Assembly (NCBI RefSeq): GCF_029852145.1
Contig: NC_079969.1
Coordinates: 6,076,001 to 6,140,000 of the forward strand
Direction of reading: 5' to 3'
Source: Microplitis mediator
Lineage: Eukaryota; Arthropoda; Insecta; Hymenoptera; Braconidae
DNA length: 64,000 nucleotides
Part shown: positions 53,657-64,000 of the stretch, in pieces
How the letters are laid out: every line of letters starts with the position of its first letter
Numbering within the stretch: the stretch's first letter is position 1
Notes under the pieces: model-generated
Seen by the model: the letters and a program-made list of their open reading frames with translations, nothing else
Told to the model about the DNA's origin: nothing
Databases searched by the model: none
Made by a program: the position numbers and the translations under genes

Positions 53657-54244
53657 ATGCATGAACTGTAAAAAAGACAAGCTGCGATTCAAAAAATTTA
53701 AACTAAAAATTAGCTGCGAACGTTCGTAGTGCTTTAGTATTTGTCATTTAATAAATGAGAAGTTAGAGTCACGAACAGTCAATATTTACAATACTGATAA
53801 ATATATACAGTAAGAATATTGTTTTGTAATAGATTTTTTTCTATTTATTTTATTTAAAGTCGCTTTTTAACTGCCGGGGTCATTAGCGACTATAAACTGC
53901 AAGTGGGGCATTAAGACACGTCGCTAGCAAAACTTAGTTAACATGGGAGTTAACGGGTTTTCTCGGTTACCGATGATTTTCTAGCTAAGTCGATAATGAA
54001 TAGTGTTAATTCGGTTAGTCTTTTCATTGAATAGGGAAGTTTCAGAGTATATTTTACGGTTAGGGAGAGTTGTACTGGGTAAAGATATTGGAGGAATCAA
54101 TTCAAGGATAGCTTTGTTTTACGAAAGACAAATTTTAGGTAGAGAAATGCTATGAAGTCTGTGCATTGGAGGTTCTGGAATGACTTGTCATAATAGGAGT
54201 GTACGCTGGGGCTTTTGGGGCTAAATTTCAAAGAACTATTTTTA
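53657..54244. other. Intergenic sequence, nothing recognised
   Basis: No gene-like frame or bounded repeat was seen. Confidence 0.35.
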
Positions 54245-54330
54245 CGGCTAACGCTGGGATTCGAACCCACGCCTGGAGACTCACCGAGTTCAGGCGTAAG
54301 TCTACTTACTTCTCGGCTATGGTAACTGGT
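54245..54330 (-). other. tRNA-like sequence
   Basis: On the minus strand an A-box-like TAGCCGAGAAGTAAGTAG, a paired arm ACGCCTG...CAGGCGT and a good T-arm TGGGTTCGAATCCCA recall a class II (Leu/Ser type) tRNA. The acceptor stem does not pair cleanly, so a pseudogene or tRNA-derived repeat is more likely. Confidence 0.4.
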
Positions 54331-54424
54331 TTATTTTCTAATGTTCTTTGAATGATAAATTTTAACATATATAGTTGGTAATAATTTACTTTTTTTTCCC
54401 ATGAAAATTCAATTATTGTTTTCA

Positions 54425-54500
54425 CTGGGATTTGAACCTGAGCCCTTCTGCGTATCAGTCGAAGCTCGTACCACTCGGCCAACTCACGTACTTAATATTC
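54425..54500 (-). other. tRNA-like sequence, related to 22588-22662
   Basis: Minus strand: GAGTTGGCCGAGTGGTACGA (A box) and GGTTCAAATCCCAG (B box and T-arm) are spaced ~33 bp apart. It shares 'GCTTC.ACTGA' and 'GCAGAAGG' with the element at 22588. A SINE-type family is the simplest reading. Confidence 0.45.
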
Positions 54501-54889
54501 TGAGTTTTTAGAAAGCTATGTATTTATCACAGAAATCTTATTAATCTTAACTTAAGGAATGCGTAAATAATTTTATCTATAAGTCACACGTTAACTTGCA
54601 AAATTTTTGAAAATACTATGTAAGACACATAGTTTTTTTTTTTTAAATCCTGCGCGAGACTTGTAACTCAAATCTTTTCTCAGCCATATAAAGTGACCAG
54701 TCTTGCTCAAGATTTTTATATTGGAAGGTATAATCTTAATATAACTCAGTGAAAATTTATGTAAACAAAAATTTATTTTTCCATAAAATTTTATTCAAGA
54801 AATCTTGCTTTCAATACGGACAGTCAAGTAAATTTTTTTAAACTGTGTAAACATTACATAACAATATATAATCATTTTTACCCCAAATT
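54501..54889. other. 3' flank of the serine protease gene
   Basis: AT-rich sequence beyond the protease stop codon on the minus strand. Nothing else was recognised. Confidence 0.3.
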
Positions 54890-57490
54890 TCACCAAACAA
54901 TCTGTTCAATCCAACCAATGTAATGTGAGACTCTAGTGTAAACTCCTGGTATATTTTTAACAGCACATAATTTACCAAAACTAGTAATACCGACAATGTC
55001 AAATAGACAACTTCCTCTATCGTGATAAAATTGTATCGGACTACCAGAATCACCTGTACATGTATCACTCTTCCAATCATTAAATAAATCTCCTGCACAC
55101 AACATATTTGGTGTTATACCATTCGGCGTTACTGCAGTAAAATTGTATGCAAATGAGCAGTTTAGATTATCAATAACATGTAGTTTTGCTTTCATCAGTT
55201 CGTTTCTTGGATTGTAATCATCTAAAATCCGCAAATTGTTAATCAAAATTTCTTTACTAATTTATTGTCAGATAAACGATTATTTTTAACGGCATATAAA
55301 TTTACCATTTTGGTCAGAACCCCATCCAGTGGCCCAAACAACAGCAGGCGTTGTTTCAAACTTATTATATAAACAAGCTGGTTGAATATTACTTTTAAAT
55401 GTTACCTGTCGCTCAAGTTTTAATAGGGCAATGTCATGATAAAGTTGTGGTGATTTAAATTTTGAATGTTTTATAATATAAATTATTTTTATTATCACAC
55501 CTGAATTTTCCATTAAATGAATACTTCCCAATTTAACTACTGCAGGTTTCCCTCTATGAAAAAAATATTATACATATTTATATAATGTTTCGAGTAATAA
55601 TTTAAATATTTATAACTTTACAAAGTATTTGCAATAAGCGCCCGAGTCAAAATATTAAACTTACATTTAACTTACGTTAACTTATAGAACTTACATTAAA
55701 CTTACATAAGTTTAATGAACTTACATCTAGCTTAAATAACTTATTGGGCTTGATTATAACTTGAATCGTCTTAAATAAAAATACTGACTTAATTATAACT
55801 TATCTAGAATAAAATTAACCCAAAGTGAACTTGAATGTACTCTCGTCGAAATTTGAATCGTAAGTGGAAGTATTGGACGTTAAAATCGTCATCTAGATAT
55901 TCAATGTTAAGAAAGATGGACAAAAACAATTCTATTTGGATTTCCTGTGAGAGATTTTAGTGGGTTGAATGATAAAAACACTCCCGTTTTTTGCATTATC
56001 TGGCTTACAGACTTGAACTTTGGCACAAATATTCCCAACTATCTAACGAATCACCCACCATCGGTATTTTCAAAAAAAATACCGATCACTTTGGGTTAAG
56101 TTTATTCCAGATAAGTTATAATCAAGCCTAATAAGCTATTTAAGTTAGACGTAAGTTCATTAAGCTTATGTAAGTTTTATAAGTTAACGTAATTAAATGT
56201 AAGTTTAATAATTCGACTTGGGCGTACACGTAACAATATAAGTTTATTGAACAAGTCGATCGACAATTATTGCATGTTTGCACGGAACTTTGAAATTTCT
56301 AAACTATTAACAAAAACAAGCATAATAAGGTAAGGGACCCAGTTCCTGATCAGGTAACTGCTTTCAAAAATCATATAATTGGGCGAATATACTTTTAATC
56401 CGCCAATACATACTTGCCAACCAATTTTGGTCGAAATCTAATATATGTATAATATTAGATTTTTGCTTGATAAATATAGAGGCAGCCCCCCCCCCCCTCC
56501 CCTGTTTAGAAAAGCTCATAGAATCCAATACATTCTTCTAAATTCTCATCGAGATTTTATAAGAATGATTGACTTCAATGAGAAGTGCTATAGTTAAGTA
56601 TAGTTGTCTGCAAAAGAATGGACTTTTCTCCCACCATTTTCTACAATTAATCCATTACTGTGCATGCGCGTTAGTGTGAAGTCATCAACTTAACCATAGC
56701 CAAGTATTTTGGGAGAAATGATCATTCTTTTGCAGACTTAACTATATAAGCCTTATACATACAACTATAAGAATCTATCGGAATTTTTAAGCAGGGCCAC
56801 TTCTATATAAATTCCAATCGCAATCGTTCGAGTAATAAATGAAATATTCATAACTTTACAATACTTGCGATAAGCGTACACGTAACAATGAGTTTATTGA
56901 CCAAGTCGATAAGGTTTTAATCGCTTGTTATTAGATTAAAAAAAATACAATAGGCTTCAAAATATTTACATTCGATTATGAGTGCAGTGCGCAGAAGTAA
57001 GAACCCATTGATCTGATATTAATGAACCAGCACAAAGATATTTTATTGAGTCATTACTTAGTCTATGAATCCATCCGATTGCTGCCATATGTGGAAACTC
57101 ATTTGCCTCAACAATTTGTCCGTGAGAAATTAGAAACATTGGACAATTTATACATTGTTTCGAGGTTATGTTCAAACTTTGTATCATTGTTTTGTATTCT
57201 TCACACTCTAATTACCGCCGATTAAAATACAAAAAAAAACTATTAAATATTATTGTTAATGAATAATTACGAATTTTTGAAAAAGTTATATTTTACATAC
57301 TTATTTCAGATATTCTTTTATTATATTTTTTTTTTATTATCAAATCTCCTTGTATCGTATAATCACTTAAATAATCTTCATTATCATTTAAACTTAATGA
57401 TTTATTTATATTTATATTAGTATCTACTTTACACACAAGCTCAGTACTAAATAAAACCAACGGAAATAAAATAGTTATTTTTATTTTCAT
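54890..57490 (-). CDS. Secreted trypsin-like serine protease (snake-like S1 family)
   Basis: Four exons join in phase (minus strand): 57490-57301, 57207-56970, 55553-55306 and 55251-54890, giving 345 residues. Residues 1-20 look like a signal peptide; a 70-residue pro-region follows. The protease domain starts at ISHG (90-93), then 'EFPHMAAIGW' as in snake-like and venom proteases. The triad is present: H137 in TSAHC, D183 in HDIALLKL and S294 in CTGDSGSP; D288 predicts trypsin-type specificity. GDSGGP is changed to GDSGSP. The residue before ISHG is Leu (CPMFL), not the usual Arg or Lys, so activation by a trypsin-like enzyme is not expected at this site. The family acts in extracellular cascades such as melanisation, Toll activation or venom. 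The last acceptor (AAAG|AA at 55252) was chosen because the nearer AG breaks the frame. Confidence 0.88.
55641..56222. mobile_element. Palindromic MITE with CCCGAGTC termini and visible empty site
   Basis: CCCGAGTCAAAATATTAAAC and TTTAATAATTCGACTTGGG are inverted repeats flanked by CG on both sides. The arms are chains of AACTTACATTTAACTTA / TAAGTTAACGTAA palindromes. A related intron segment at 56825-56935 reads GATAAGCGTACACGTAACAA straight through the insertion point. It lies in intron 2 of the protease gene. Confidence 0.8.
56825..56935 (-). repeat. Duplicated intron segment, uninterrupted copy
   Basis: 'TTCGAGTAATAA', 'TTCATAACTTTACAA', 'TTGCGATAAGCGTACACGTA' and 'GTTTATTGACCAAGTCGAT' match the sequence either side of the MITE at 55641-56222 (55590-55640 and 56223-56275). 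A ~110-bp duplication therefore preceded the insertion. The strand is arbitrary; both copies are in the same direction. Confidence 0.75.
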
Positions 57491-58365
57491 TATATTTATT
57501 CAGTTTACTAAAGATTAATCCATTTAATAATTCGTTACTTATTGGTCTCTTTAGAAATATCACGTGTAATTAAATTATCACTAAACATTTTTAAAAATAA
57601 AAAATTACAATGTCTGTAATATTGAAATTTCCAAAATTTTCATTTTTACTTGAGGTCAATCAGAGGTTGGTAGACCTCAAGGTAATTACATATTTTTTGG
57701 ATATTTATCGAGTTATCGTTTGTTTAATTTACATATCCAACAGAAACAATCGTTTTTTCTTTGTAATATTTCGCTGACCATTAATGAAAATCCAGATATT
57801 CAGTTGTGTAATTTGTTGCAGCAATACAGTTATTATATAGCAGTCGACAAATTTTATAATGCTGGCATTATAATTTTTTAAAACATATATATTCGTCATA
57901 TACAATAAATAGCTTCGGTAAAATTAATTATTACTGCGGAATTTCATTAACTCGGAACTTCCCCTCAATCATGACCCCCACTACGAGCTATGCTGTCTCT
58001 TACCCGATGTTATACATTTGTATGTCTGTATATATTTATATGTGCATTATTCATGTAGATGTAAGAGCGCATGCGTGTAATTTACTTTTTGAAAGAGAAG
58101 GGGCATTCGATAAGTCGGAATTTCCGTTCCTCTGTAGACTAACTGTCCAAGTTAATGGAATTTAACTGTATTTTAAAAATTTTTGAACAAAATACAATTA
58201 CGGCTTATGGTAAATAGTTTGTAGTTTATAAATCTTCATTTCAATTTCCTGTACGATTATTATCAAAGTCAACCCGTACGAAAAATTATATATATCGGTA
58301 AAATAGTATATATGTAGCTTATGTCTTTAATGTTGTCGTATATATTTTGCCGGCATATATTCCTA
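57491..58365. other. Upstream region of the protease gene
   Basis: No gene or repeat with clear ends. Short open frames have no family resemblance. A sequence near 57955-58160 is less AT-rich but unrecognised. Confidence 0.35.
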
Positions 58366-58609
58366 CACAGAAAAAAAGGATTTCTTGGCGCAAAAAATTT
58401 TTTCTTGTTCTAAGAAAATTTTTACTTGAACCAAGAAATTTTTTTTATTATAAAGTGAAAACAAAACTTTTCTTGGGGTAAGATAAAATTTTCTTGGAAC
58501 AAGAAAAAAATTTTTTAGGCGAGAATAAAATTCTTGAGCCAAGAAAAATTTTTGTCTTCAATTCATAATACAAAATATTTCTTGCACCAAAAAATTCTTT
58601 TTTTCTGTG
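58366..58609. mobile_element. MITE with CACAGAAAAAAAG termini (TTCTTGG palindromes)
   Basis: CACAGAAAAAAAGGATTTCT and the right end AATTCTTTTTTTCTGTG are inverted repeats flanked by TA. The interior is made of AAGAAAATTTTTACTTG, TTTTCTTGGAACAAGAAAA and similar palindromes. Non-coding. Confidence 0.75.
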
Positions 58610-59120
58610 TATAAATCACTTTTGCTTTGAACACTTATACCTCAGCCTCTCACATTAAAGAGAAGAAATTACTCAACGTGCTTTGAGGTTACATTACTAA
58701 AAATTTTTATTGAAGACCGTGGACCTTCTGAGTCGAAAAAAAATTCATAAATAACTTTTTACCTCCAATTTTTTTATGGCCACTCGATAGCTTGGCTGCC
58801 TAATTTCAAAACACAGTAAGTGACAAATTTTTCAAATTCGATTTTTTAGTATTTTTAGTTCCAGCGGAGTCTTGTGAACATGATTTAGTTCATATTTAAA
58901 AAATTTTATTTTTGTCAATTACTGTATTTTGAATTTGGGCAGCCGAGCTATCAGTAATAAAAATATTTGACCTCAGGACGATAATTTCTCGCTAAATTGC
59001 AGCATTTTGAATATCACCCAAAAACATGATTTTTTTAGTATCCTCTAATTTTTGTGACCAATATAGTATGCAACCTCAAGTAGTGGACTACCAAAAGTCA
59101 TTACATTAAATTCAAAAAAA
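58610..59120. other. 3' flank of the bromodomain gene
   Basis: No feature was recognised. No long A run that would mark the 3' end of a retrocopy is visible directly after the stop codon. Confidence 0.3.
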
Positions 59121-60227
59121 TTACAAAATAGTCTTTTGATTTTCTAGCAAAGATTCGTCACTTGAACTACTCCTACTGCTATCACTGATACTGTTATTTG
59201 CCTCTGCGTTGTTCAATTTGCTAGTATGAACTTTGGCATACATTATTTCAAAAACATGCTGTAACCGTTGAGCCATCGAAACGAGTCCATGTTTACGGCA
59301 GTTGTACCTATAGCAGTTGGTAAAGATGAGTCGTACGTCTTCAGCGAATTCCCGAGTATTTGCGTAGGTACCACTATCTAGTTTCTGTTTTATAGTAAAC
59401 AGATCCATCGGCTTCTTGATTTTATTTGAATAATCATTGAAGCCCCAATGCTCAGGATTTAGAGGCTTATAAAAGGGCCATGCGTACTCTGAATATCGTT
59501 TGCGATATAGTTTTTTAAGAATTTTCCTGCAACGCATGAGACCTGCTGAGAGCTCTACCTTTGGTTTGCTGGTTTGTGAGTGCTCTGTCTGAATACCGGA
59601 CTCTTCTGCTAGGGTTTTGACGTTGACGGCATTACTGGAATCAGCCTCTTTCTTCACACACGTTTCGACGTCTGTTGATCTTCTTGGAGACTCTGAAACT
59701 GAGAATCTATCCTGATCAATTCCCAAATTTCCGCTGTGACGGTTCACTTCAATTTCCTTTTTCGGCATCCGTGTTATCTTCTGTTGGAAACTTTTTTCAA
59801 GCGTCTGAGCCATCAGCACAATATCCTGATCCGGATTATTATAAAAATAACAGTTTTTAAACATGAGATTAAAATCTTCAATGCATTCATCTGCTGACCG
59901 ATAGTATTTATTTGCAAGACGTTTCTTAATCGTGCCCAGATCCATTGGGTTAGTGATCACTTTGTAATAATCCGGCAATCGGAGCTCATTTGTATTGACA
60001 GGTTTCTTGAATGGTTTAGCATACGAATGATTCCACAGTGGCTCTAGCACTTGTTTTTTCAAAAACTGAAGCTGATTAGTCACTCGTCCAGGGTTACTTG
60101 GTCTTGGTAATACAGGTGGTTGAACCTCGCCATTTATTGGTTCTAGATGAGGTTCTTCACGTGGTAACGAAGCTTCTTCAACTTCGCTAGTCGCATGATT
60201 TTGTGAATCGGGAACTATTGGCTCCAT
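59121..60227 (-). CDS. Intronless two-bromodomain protein, BET-like (probable retrogene)
   Basis: A single 368-codon frame carries both BET-type bromodomains, which read acetyl-lysine on histones. BD1 spans about 46-155 (PGRVTNQLQFLKKQVL...LPDYYKVITNPMDLGTIKKRL...) with anchor Asn130; BD2 about 226-335 (CRKILKKLY...YAWPFYKP...IKKPMDL...FTNCYRYN) with anchor Asn309. A short serine-rich acidic end (347-362) recalls the phosphorylated region after BD2. The ET domain and long C-terminus of fs(1)h/BRD4 are absent; the family normally has over 700 residues. In BD1 the WPF shelf is KPF (71-73), while BD2 keeps WPF (250-252). BD2 also has PMDLFT for PMDLGT. Intron loss and truncation suggest retroposition of a BET gene followed by coding constraint. 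Testis-expressed BET relatives (tBRDs) are known in flies; a similar role here is a guess. Confidence 0.88.
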   Translation of the reverse strand: MEPIVPDSQNHATSEVEEASLPREEPHLEPINGEVQPPVLPRPSNPGRVTNQLQFLKKQVLEPLWNHSYAKPFKKPVNTNELRLPDYYKVITNPMDLGTIKKRLANKYYRSADECIEDFNLMFKNCYFYNNPDQDIVLMAQTLEKSFQQKITRMPKKEIEVNRHSGNLGIDQDRFSVSESPRRSTDVETCVKKEADSSNAVNVKTLAEESGIQTEHSQTSKPKVELSAGLMRCRKILKKLYRKRYSEYAWPFYKPLNPEHWGFNDYSNKIKKPMDLFTIKQKLDSGTYANTREFAEDVRLIFTNCYRYNCRKHGLVSMAQRLQHVFEIMYAKVHTSKLNNAEANNSISDSSRSSSSDESLLENQKTIL

Positions 60228-61634
60228 GATAGCTTTTATTGTGCACTGACTTTAACAAATCACTAGATTTTTTGTAGAATATGATGAATTGTATGATAAA
60301 ATGAATTGTATGCTATTTTATCGTAGTGTCAATTAGTTTAATTTCAAAAATTGTAAAATTATTCGTAAGTATGAGTTTCAGACCACAGCTATTTTGTTGC
60401 AAAAGATAAATTAAGATGCCAAATTTTGCATATCTCGAAAGCGAAGAGAAAAACTTTTATTTTAATTGCAATAAGACCACGTCGCCTGAAGAATTTTATT
60501 TTTAAGACTAACTTATGAACAAGCATGAAAATGGACTTCGAATTTTCTAAGATCTAAAATTAATAAAAATTGAGCAAAAGTAATTGGCTAGAATTAGAAT
60601 AGAAGGAGAAAAGAGGGGCTAAGGGCTAATACGAATCTGTTAATGAGTGTGCGAATGACGTAGAAGCCGAAGAGAGAGGGAATGGGACCGTAAAACCAAA
60701 GCTACCTCTGAGATCATAAATGACACTTTAAGTAAAATAATTAAACAATAGGATAAGAGAATAAGACTCAAATAAATACGAATAAGTCTTTCAGTAATAA
60801 ATTAATAATACTTACTGAGGTATAAATAGTAACTATATATAAATTTAAATGCAGTATTATTGTAAGGAAATATGAGAAAAACTACAGAGTCTCAGTTCTA
60901 AACATAAGAACTGAAATCAGACTGATCATGATTTGATCAGACATGAAAAATGACCATGCCTGACCAGGCCTGGAACATATTTTTATATTATAAAAACATG
61001 TTCATATTATATATAAATTTATTTTAACATTGAAATTCCGGATCGAAGCAGATGCGATATAACATAAAATCTACAATGACATTGACATAATAGAGAAAAA
61101 AAAATTTCTCAAATGTAATTTTTTTAGACGGATTTTATTTGATGAGAAAAAAAAATTTTGATAATTTCATCCAAATATAAATATCTTACATAAATATTTC
61201 AAGATCTAGTTGTTTAATTCTTATTGACCGTAAATAGTTAAATTTTTTCAAGAATGAAAGTACCAAAATTTTAATGTTTATTTTATGCATCAATTTAACA
61301 TGGGCAATATGTAGGTCAATGTATAATTTCTTTTCTGAAAATCAATTGGCTGCAATAGCAACATAATGCGCAGTTTTTAGAAAGAGTGAGATCATGAACG
61401 CGAAATAGCATAAATAGTTTGAAATAAAAGCTGATACATGTAACGCATCGATTGACAAAAGGACACGTATCCTTTCCCATTCCCACTATATTTCGTTATT
61501 TAATATATTTTTATTTGTTTATTTATTTATTCTGTCGTTAGTTACAGCTAAAAAGTCAAAGAGAATAGACGCACGTATTCCGCAGATCATTTCGCGATTA
61601 AATATTTAACTTTATTATCAAAAGTATTTTAATA
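60228..61634. other. Intergenic sequence between the bromodomain and ionotropic receptor genes
   Basis: The two genes are divergently arranged with about 1.4 kb between start codons, so promoters of both must lie here. No core element is certain. Short palindromes such as TGATCATGATTTGATCA near 60930 and GACCATGCCTGACCAGGCC near 60955 occur. Confidence 0.35.
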
Positions 61635-64000
61635 ATGATGATGTTTCTAAAGTTTATTTTTTTATGTTTACTATTTGTGAATTTCGTCGACTGCGATGAC
61701 AACGAGGAGTCTCCAGAATCAACGAATTTGTCAGATTTTCACAATGATACGGTAACTAATTTATTGTTAATTATAATTTAAGTAGAAGAAGTTTGGGCTG
61801 AGTGAAACATCATTTTTATGAGAAACAAAATTTTTTTTTTCTAAATGGTTAGTTACAGTAGGTCGGTAAGGGTCGGACAAGTTGATCAATCCAATCGATG
61901 CTTGCAATTTAAAATTTTCAATAACAAAGAAAATATTTTTTTTTCAAGTGTTTGTTTCACTAGAGAATTTGAAAAACTTGACTAAGGGAAAATGAACCCG
62001 GTCGTTGGAAAAACATTTTTATTTTTTCAAATTAAATGTAATCACTGATTATAAGAAATAAAATTGCTTACGCTATAAAAAAAAAAAAGTAACTCATTTG
62101 GATTAAAATCTAAATAAAACTATAAGAATATTTGATTGTTAAATAATTTTTTGATTATAGAAATTAATGGCTCGTTTGGTACTTATACTAAAAGTACTGA
62201 GAGCGTTCCTTTAAGTTAACATAAAACAATTTATATACCCCACCGTTAAATAAAGATCCAGCTCTCAGTAGTCTAACTATATAGATTTACTAGTTACGTG
62301 ATTGATAACGAATATATTGCATAATTGATTATTGCATTTTTAAACAGAAACAACTACTTGAGCTGTGCTTTCCTGATGAATTGAACCCTGCGGTTATAAC
62401 TGTTAACTTGATTGACATTATGTTCGAAATTTCAATAAACGAAGTGGTCAACGCGTCCATTGTAACGATCGATGATGATTTCGAGTCAACTGTGATGAAA
62501 TGGCACTATCCAAATCATCCCTCGTACATTATATCAGCAGAGTCTGATAGAAAACTAAAAGCTCTTCTTCACGAAATAAAATCGTCGATTATTTGGAACG
62601 TCGAGTCATTGGTTTTCGTTGTTGGTGAAAATTGTGGAAAGGCAATGAAAGTACTGAGAATGGTGTGGGATATTGAAGCCCTTGGATCGTTTTACGTCTG
62701 TCGAGATCAAGTCAACAAAAGTACGCTGGTGTATACATTTAACCCCTACACTGATAGAGCACCGGAGCCCTGGAGTAAAGTTAAGAAGAAAACGAGTGAT
62801 AATCGATGGACATTGTATAGGCAGACATTTAAAAACGGTAGGGTACTGCATTTAATTTGTGATTATATTTTTCTTAAATGTTAAATTTTTGTTACAGATT
62901 CGGAATCGTGTCTAAGTTACCATTTTGACAAAACCAGAATTCTTGACGGCTTTCCAGTAAAAGGTTATGCACGTCATACATTAAGTGATGTTTCATTAAA
63001 TGAATTAATACCTAAAGCACTCGATGGGCAATCCGGAAACCCGTATTTTGTTTTTGAAAAGATATTTTCAATGATGAATGTCACACCGGTGATGCACTAT
63101 TATATGTTTCATGATGTTCCACATTCTACCAGAACTAAAAAATTATTTAATAATGACAAGTACGATGTATGGTTGAAATTACAACCACTCGATCTACTTT
63201 ATTACGAATATCTCGATGTTATTCCGCTATACTCAGAAGAAGGCTACATGATAGTAACAAACTCGCGTTCTATTCCAATCCTTGACCAAATTGTCGACAG
63301 TATGTTTAGTGACCAAACTCTGATACTCTCTATTATTATTCTGAGTAGTATTTTTATACTTATTTTAGTCAATAATAAGTTCAATTTTATCGAAACCGTT
63401 TTCGATATCTTTTCGTTGGTATTGAATATGGGGATGACGACATCCATAGAACGTTTATTTATGCGTATTACTTTTCTATCGGCATCTTTATTTATGTTGA
63501 TGTTCAATCCGGCATTAGAGGGACAACTAATGGCTTTGCTTGCAAAACCGAGTTATCGTAGGGTTGAAAATTTAAATGATTTACATTCACATAAATATAA
63601 AGTTTTCTTCGCCGAAAGTATCCGCGATTATATAGCCGACACACAAATATGGTCAAGTGATGCTGAAAAGGAATACTTGCATGAGTACTATATAAATGGT
63701 CATTTTGATTGCTACTATTACATTATGAGAGATTATACAGGTCCGGGACAACCACTAAGTTTGATATTTGATACACTTCCGTTCATCGCTCTAATCCCGA
63801 TGAATGATTCGATTCCAGTAAATGTTTCTCATCTGATTAATGATTCCCGCCCAATAAATATATCAAGTCCGTTAAAGAGCGCATCCTTGGAACTTGAATC
63901 AGTTTCGAAAAATACTTTAGCGGCTTGTATATTTGCTTATAAGGATCGTGGGGCTGCATTAAGCGACAATTTATACATATCAAACGACTTATTATTCAAA
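61635..64000 (+). CDS. Divergent ionotropic receptor (IR), 5' part, cut at window end
   Basis: Three exons join in phase: 61635-61751, 62348-62837 and 62898 to beyond 64000, giving at least 570 residues. Three ATGs start the frame; the first is used. Residues 1-20 are a signal peptide. An N-terminal extracellular region is followed by a glutamate-receptor-like binding lobe (about 205-330), a first membrane segment (343-360, LILSIIILSSIFILILV), a pore-region loop (about 366-383), and the ERLFMRITFLSASLFMLMFNPALEGQ... segment (387-412) that corresponds to M3 with its 'L..LL..P' end, then the second binding lobe. The architecture is that of insect divergent IRs, chemosensory ion channels of sensory neurons. 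The usual SYTA.L motif of M3 is changed to NPALEG. The last membrane segment and stop lie outside the window. Confidence 0.85.

Noticed and set aside
57022..57225. 67-codon plus-strand frame
   Set aside because: Antisense shadow of protease exon 2.
62606..62851. Minus-strand frame of 81 codons
   Set aside because: Antisense shadow of ionotropic receptor exon 2.

Overview
This is a gene-poor, very AT-rich window from an insect nuclear genome. Split genes with GT-AG introns, an Ebony-type synthetase, a Star-like FkbM protein, a snake-like S1 protease and a divergent ionotropic receptor all point to insects. The base composition and the dense crop of small palindromic repeats would suit a parasitoid wasp (Hymenoptera, perhaps Braconidae), but that placement is inference. 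No bacterial, viral or CRISPR feature was seen.

Layout. 0-8 kb: repeats only, including a four-element nest of miniature inverted-repeat elements (MITEs) at 3016-4578. 8.2-17.7 kb (+): a complete six-exon gene for a 565-residue, single-pass membrane protein with a periplasmic-binding-protein type 1 (receptor ligand-binding) ectodomain. 17.7-35.2 kb: intergenic, with a tRNA-like repeat, several repeat families and a large inverted repeat (two ~0.83 kb arms around ~6.9 kb) that contains the tail of a non-LTR retrotransposon with a very long TTA run. 35.2-45.6 kb (+): a complete ten-exon ebony gene whose introns are filled with MITEs. 49.2-52.5 kb (-): a five-exon Star-like FkbM-domain protein, one of whose introns appears to start with GC. 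54.9-57.5 kb (-): a four-exon secreted trypsin-like serine protease whose zymogen activation site has lost its basic residue. 59.1-60.2 kb (-): an intronless two-bromodomain BET-like gene, probably a retrogene. 61.6-64 kb (+): the 5' part of a divergent ionotropic receptor gene, cut by the window edge.

The genes do not form an obvious shared pathway; this looks like ordinary insect gene neighbourhood. The most unusual feature is the repeat landscape: more than a dozen short, non-coding, strongly self-complementary families, many with recognisable terminal inverted repeats and 2-bp flanking duplications (TA, TT, CG, CA), often inserted into one another. All exon joins were worked out by hand from splice signals and reading phase; no database comparison was possible.
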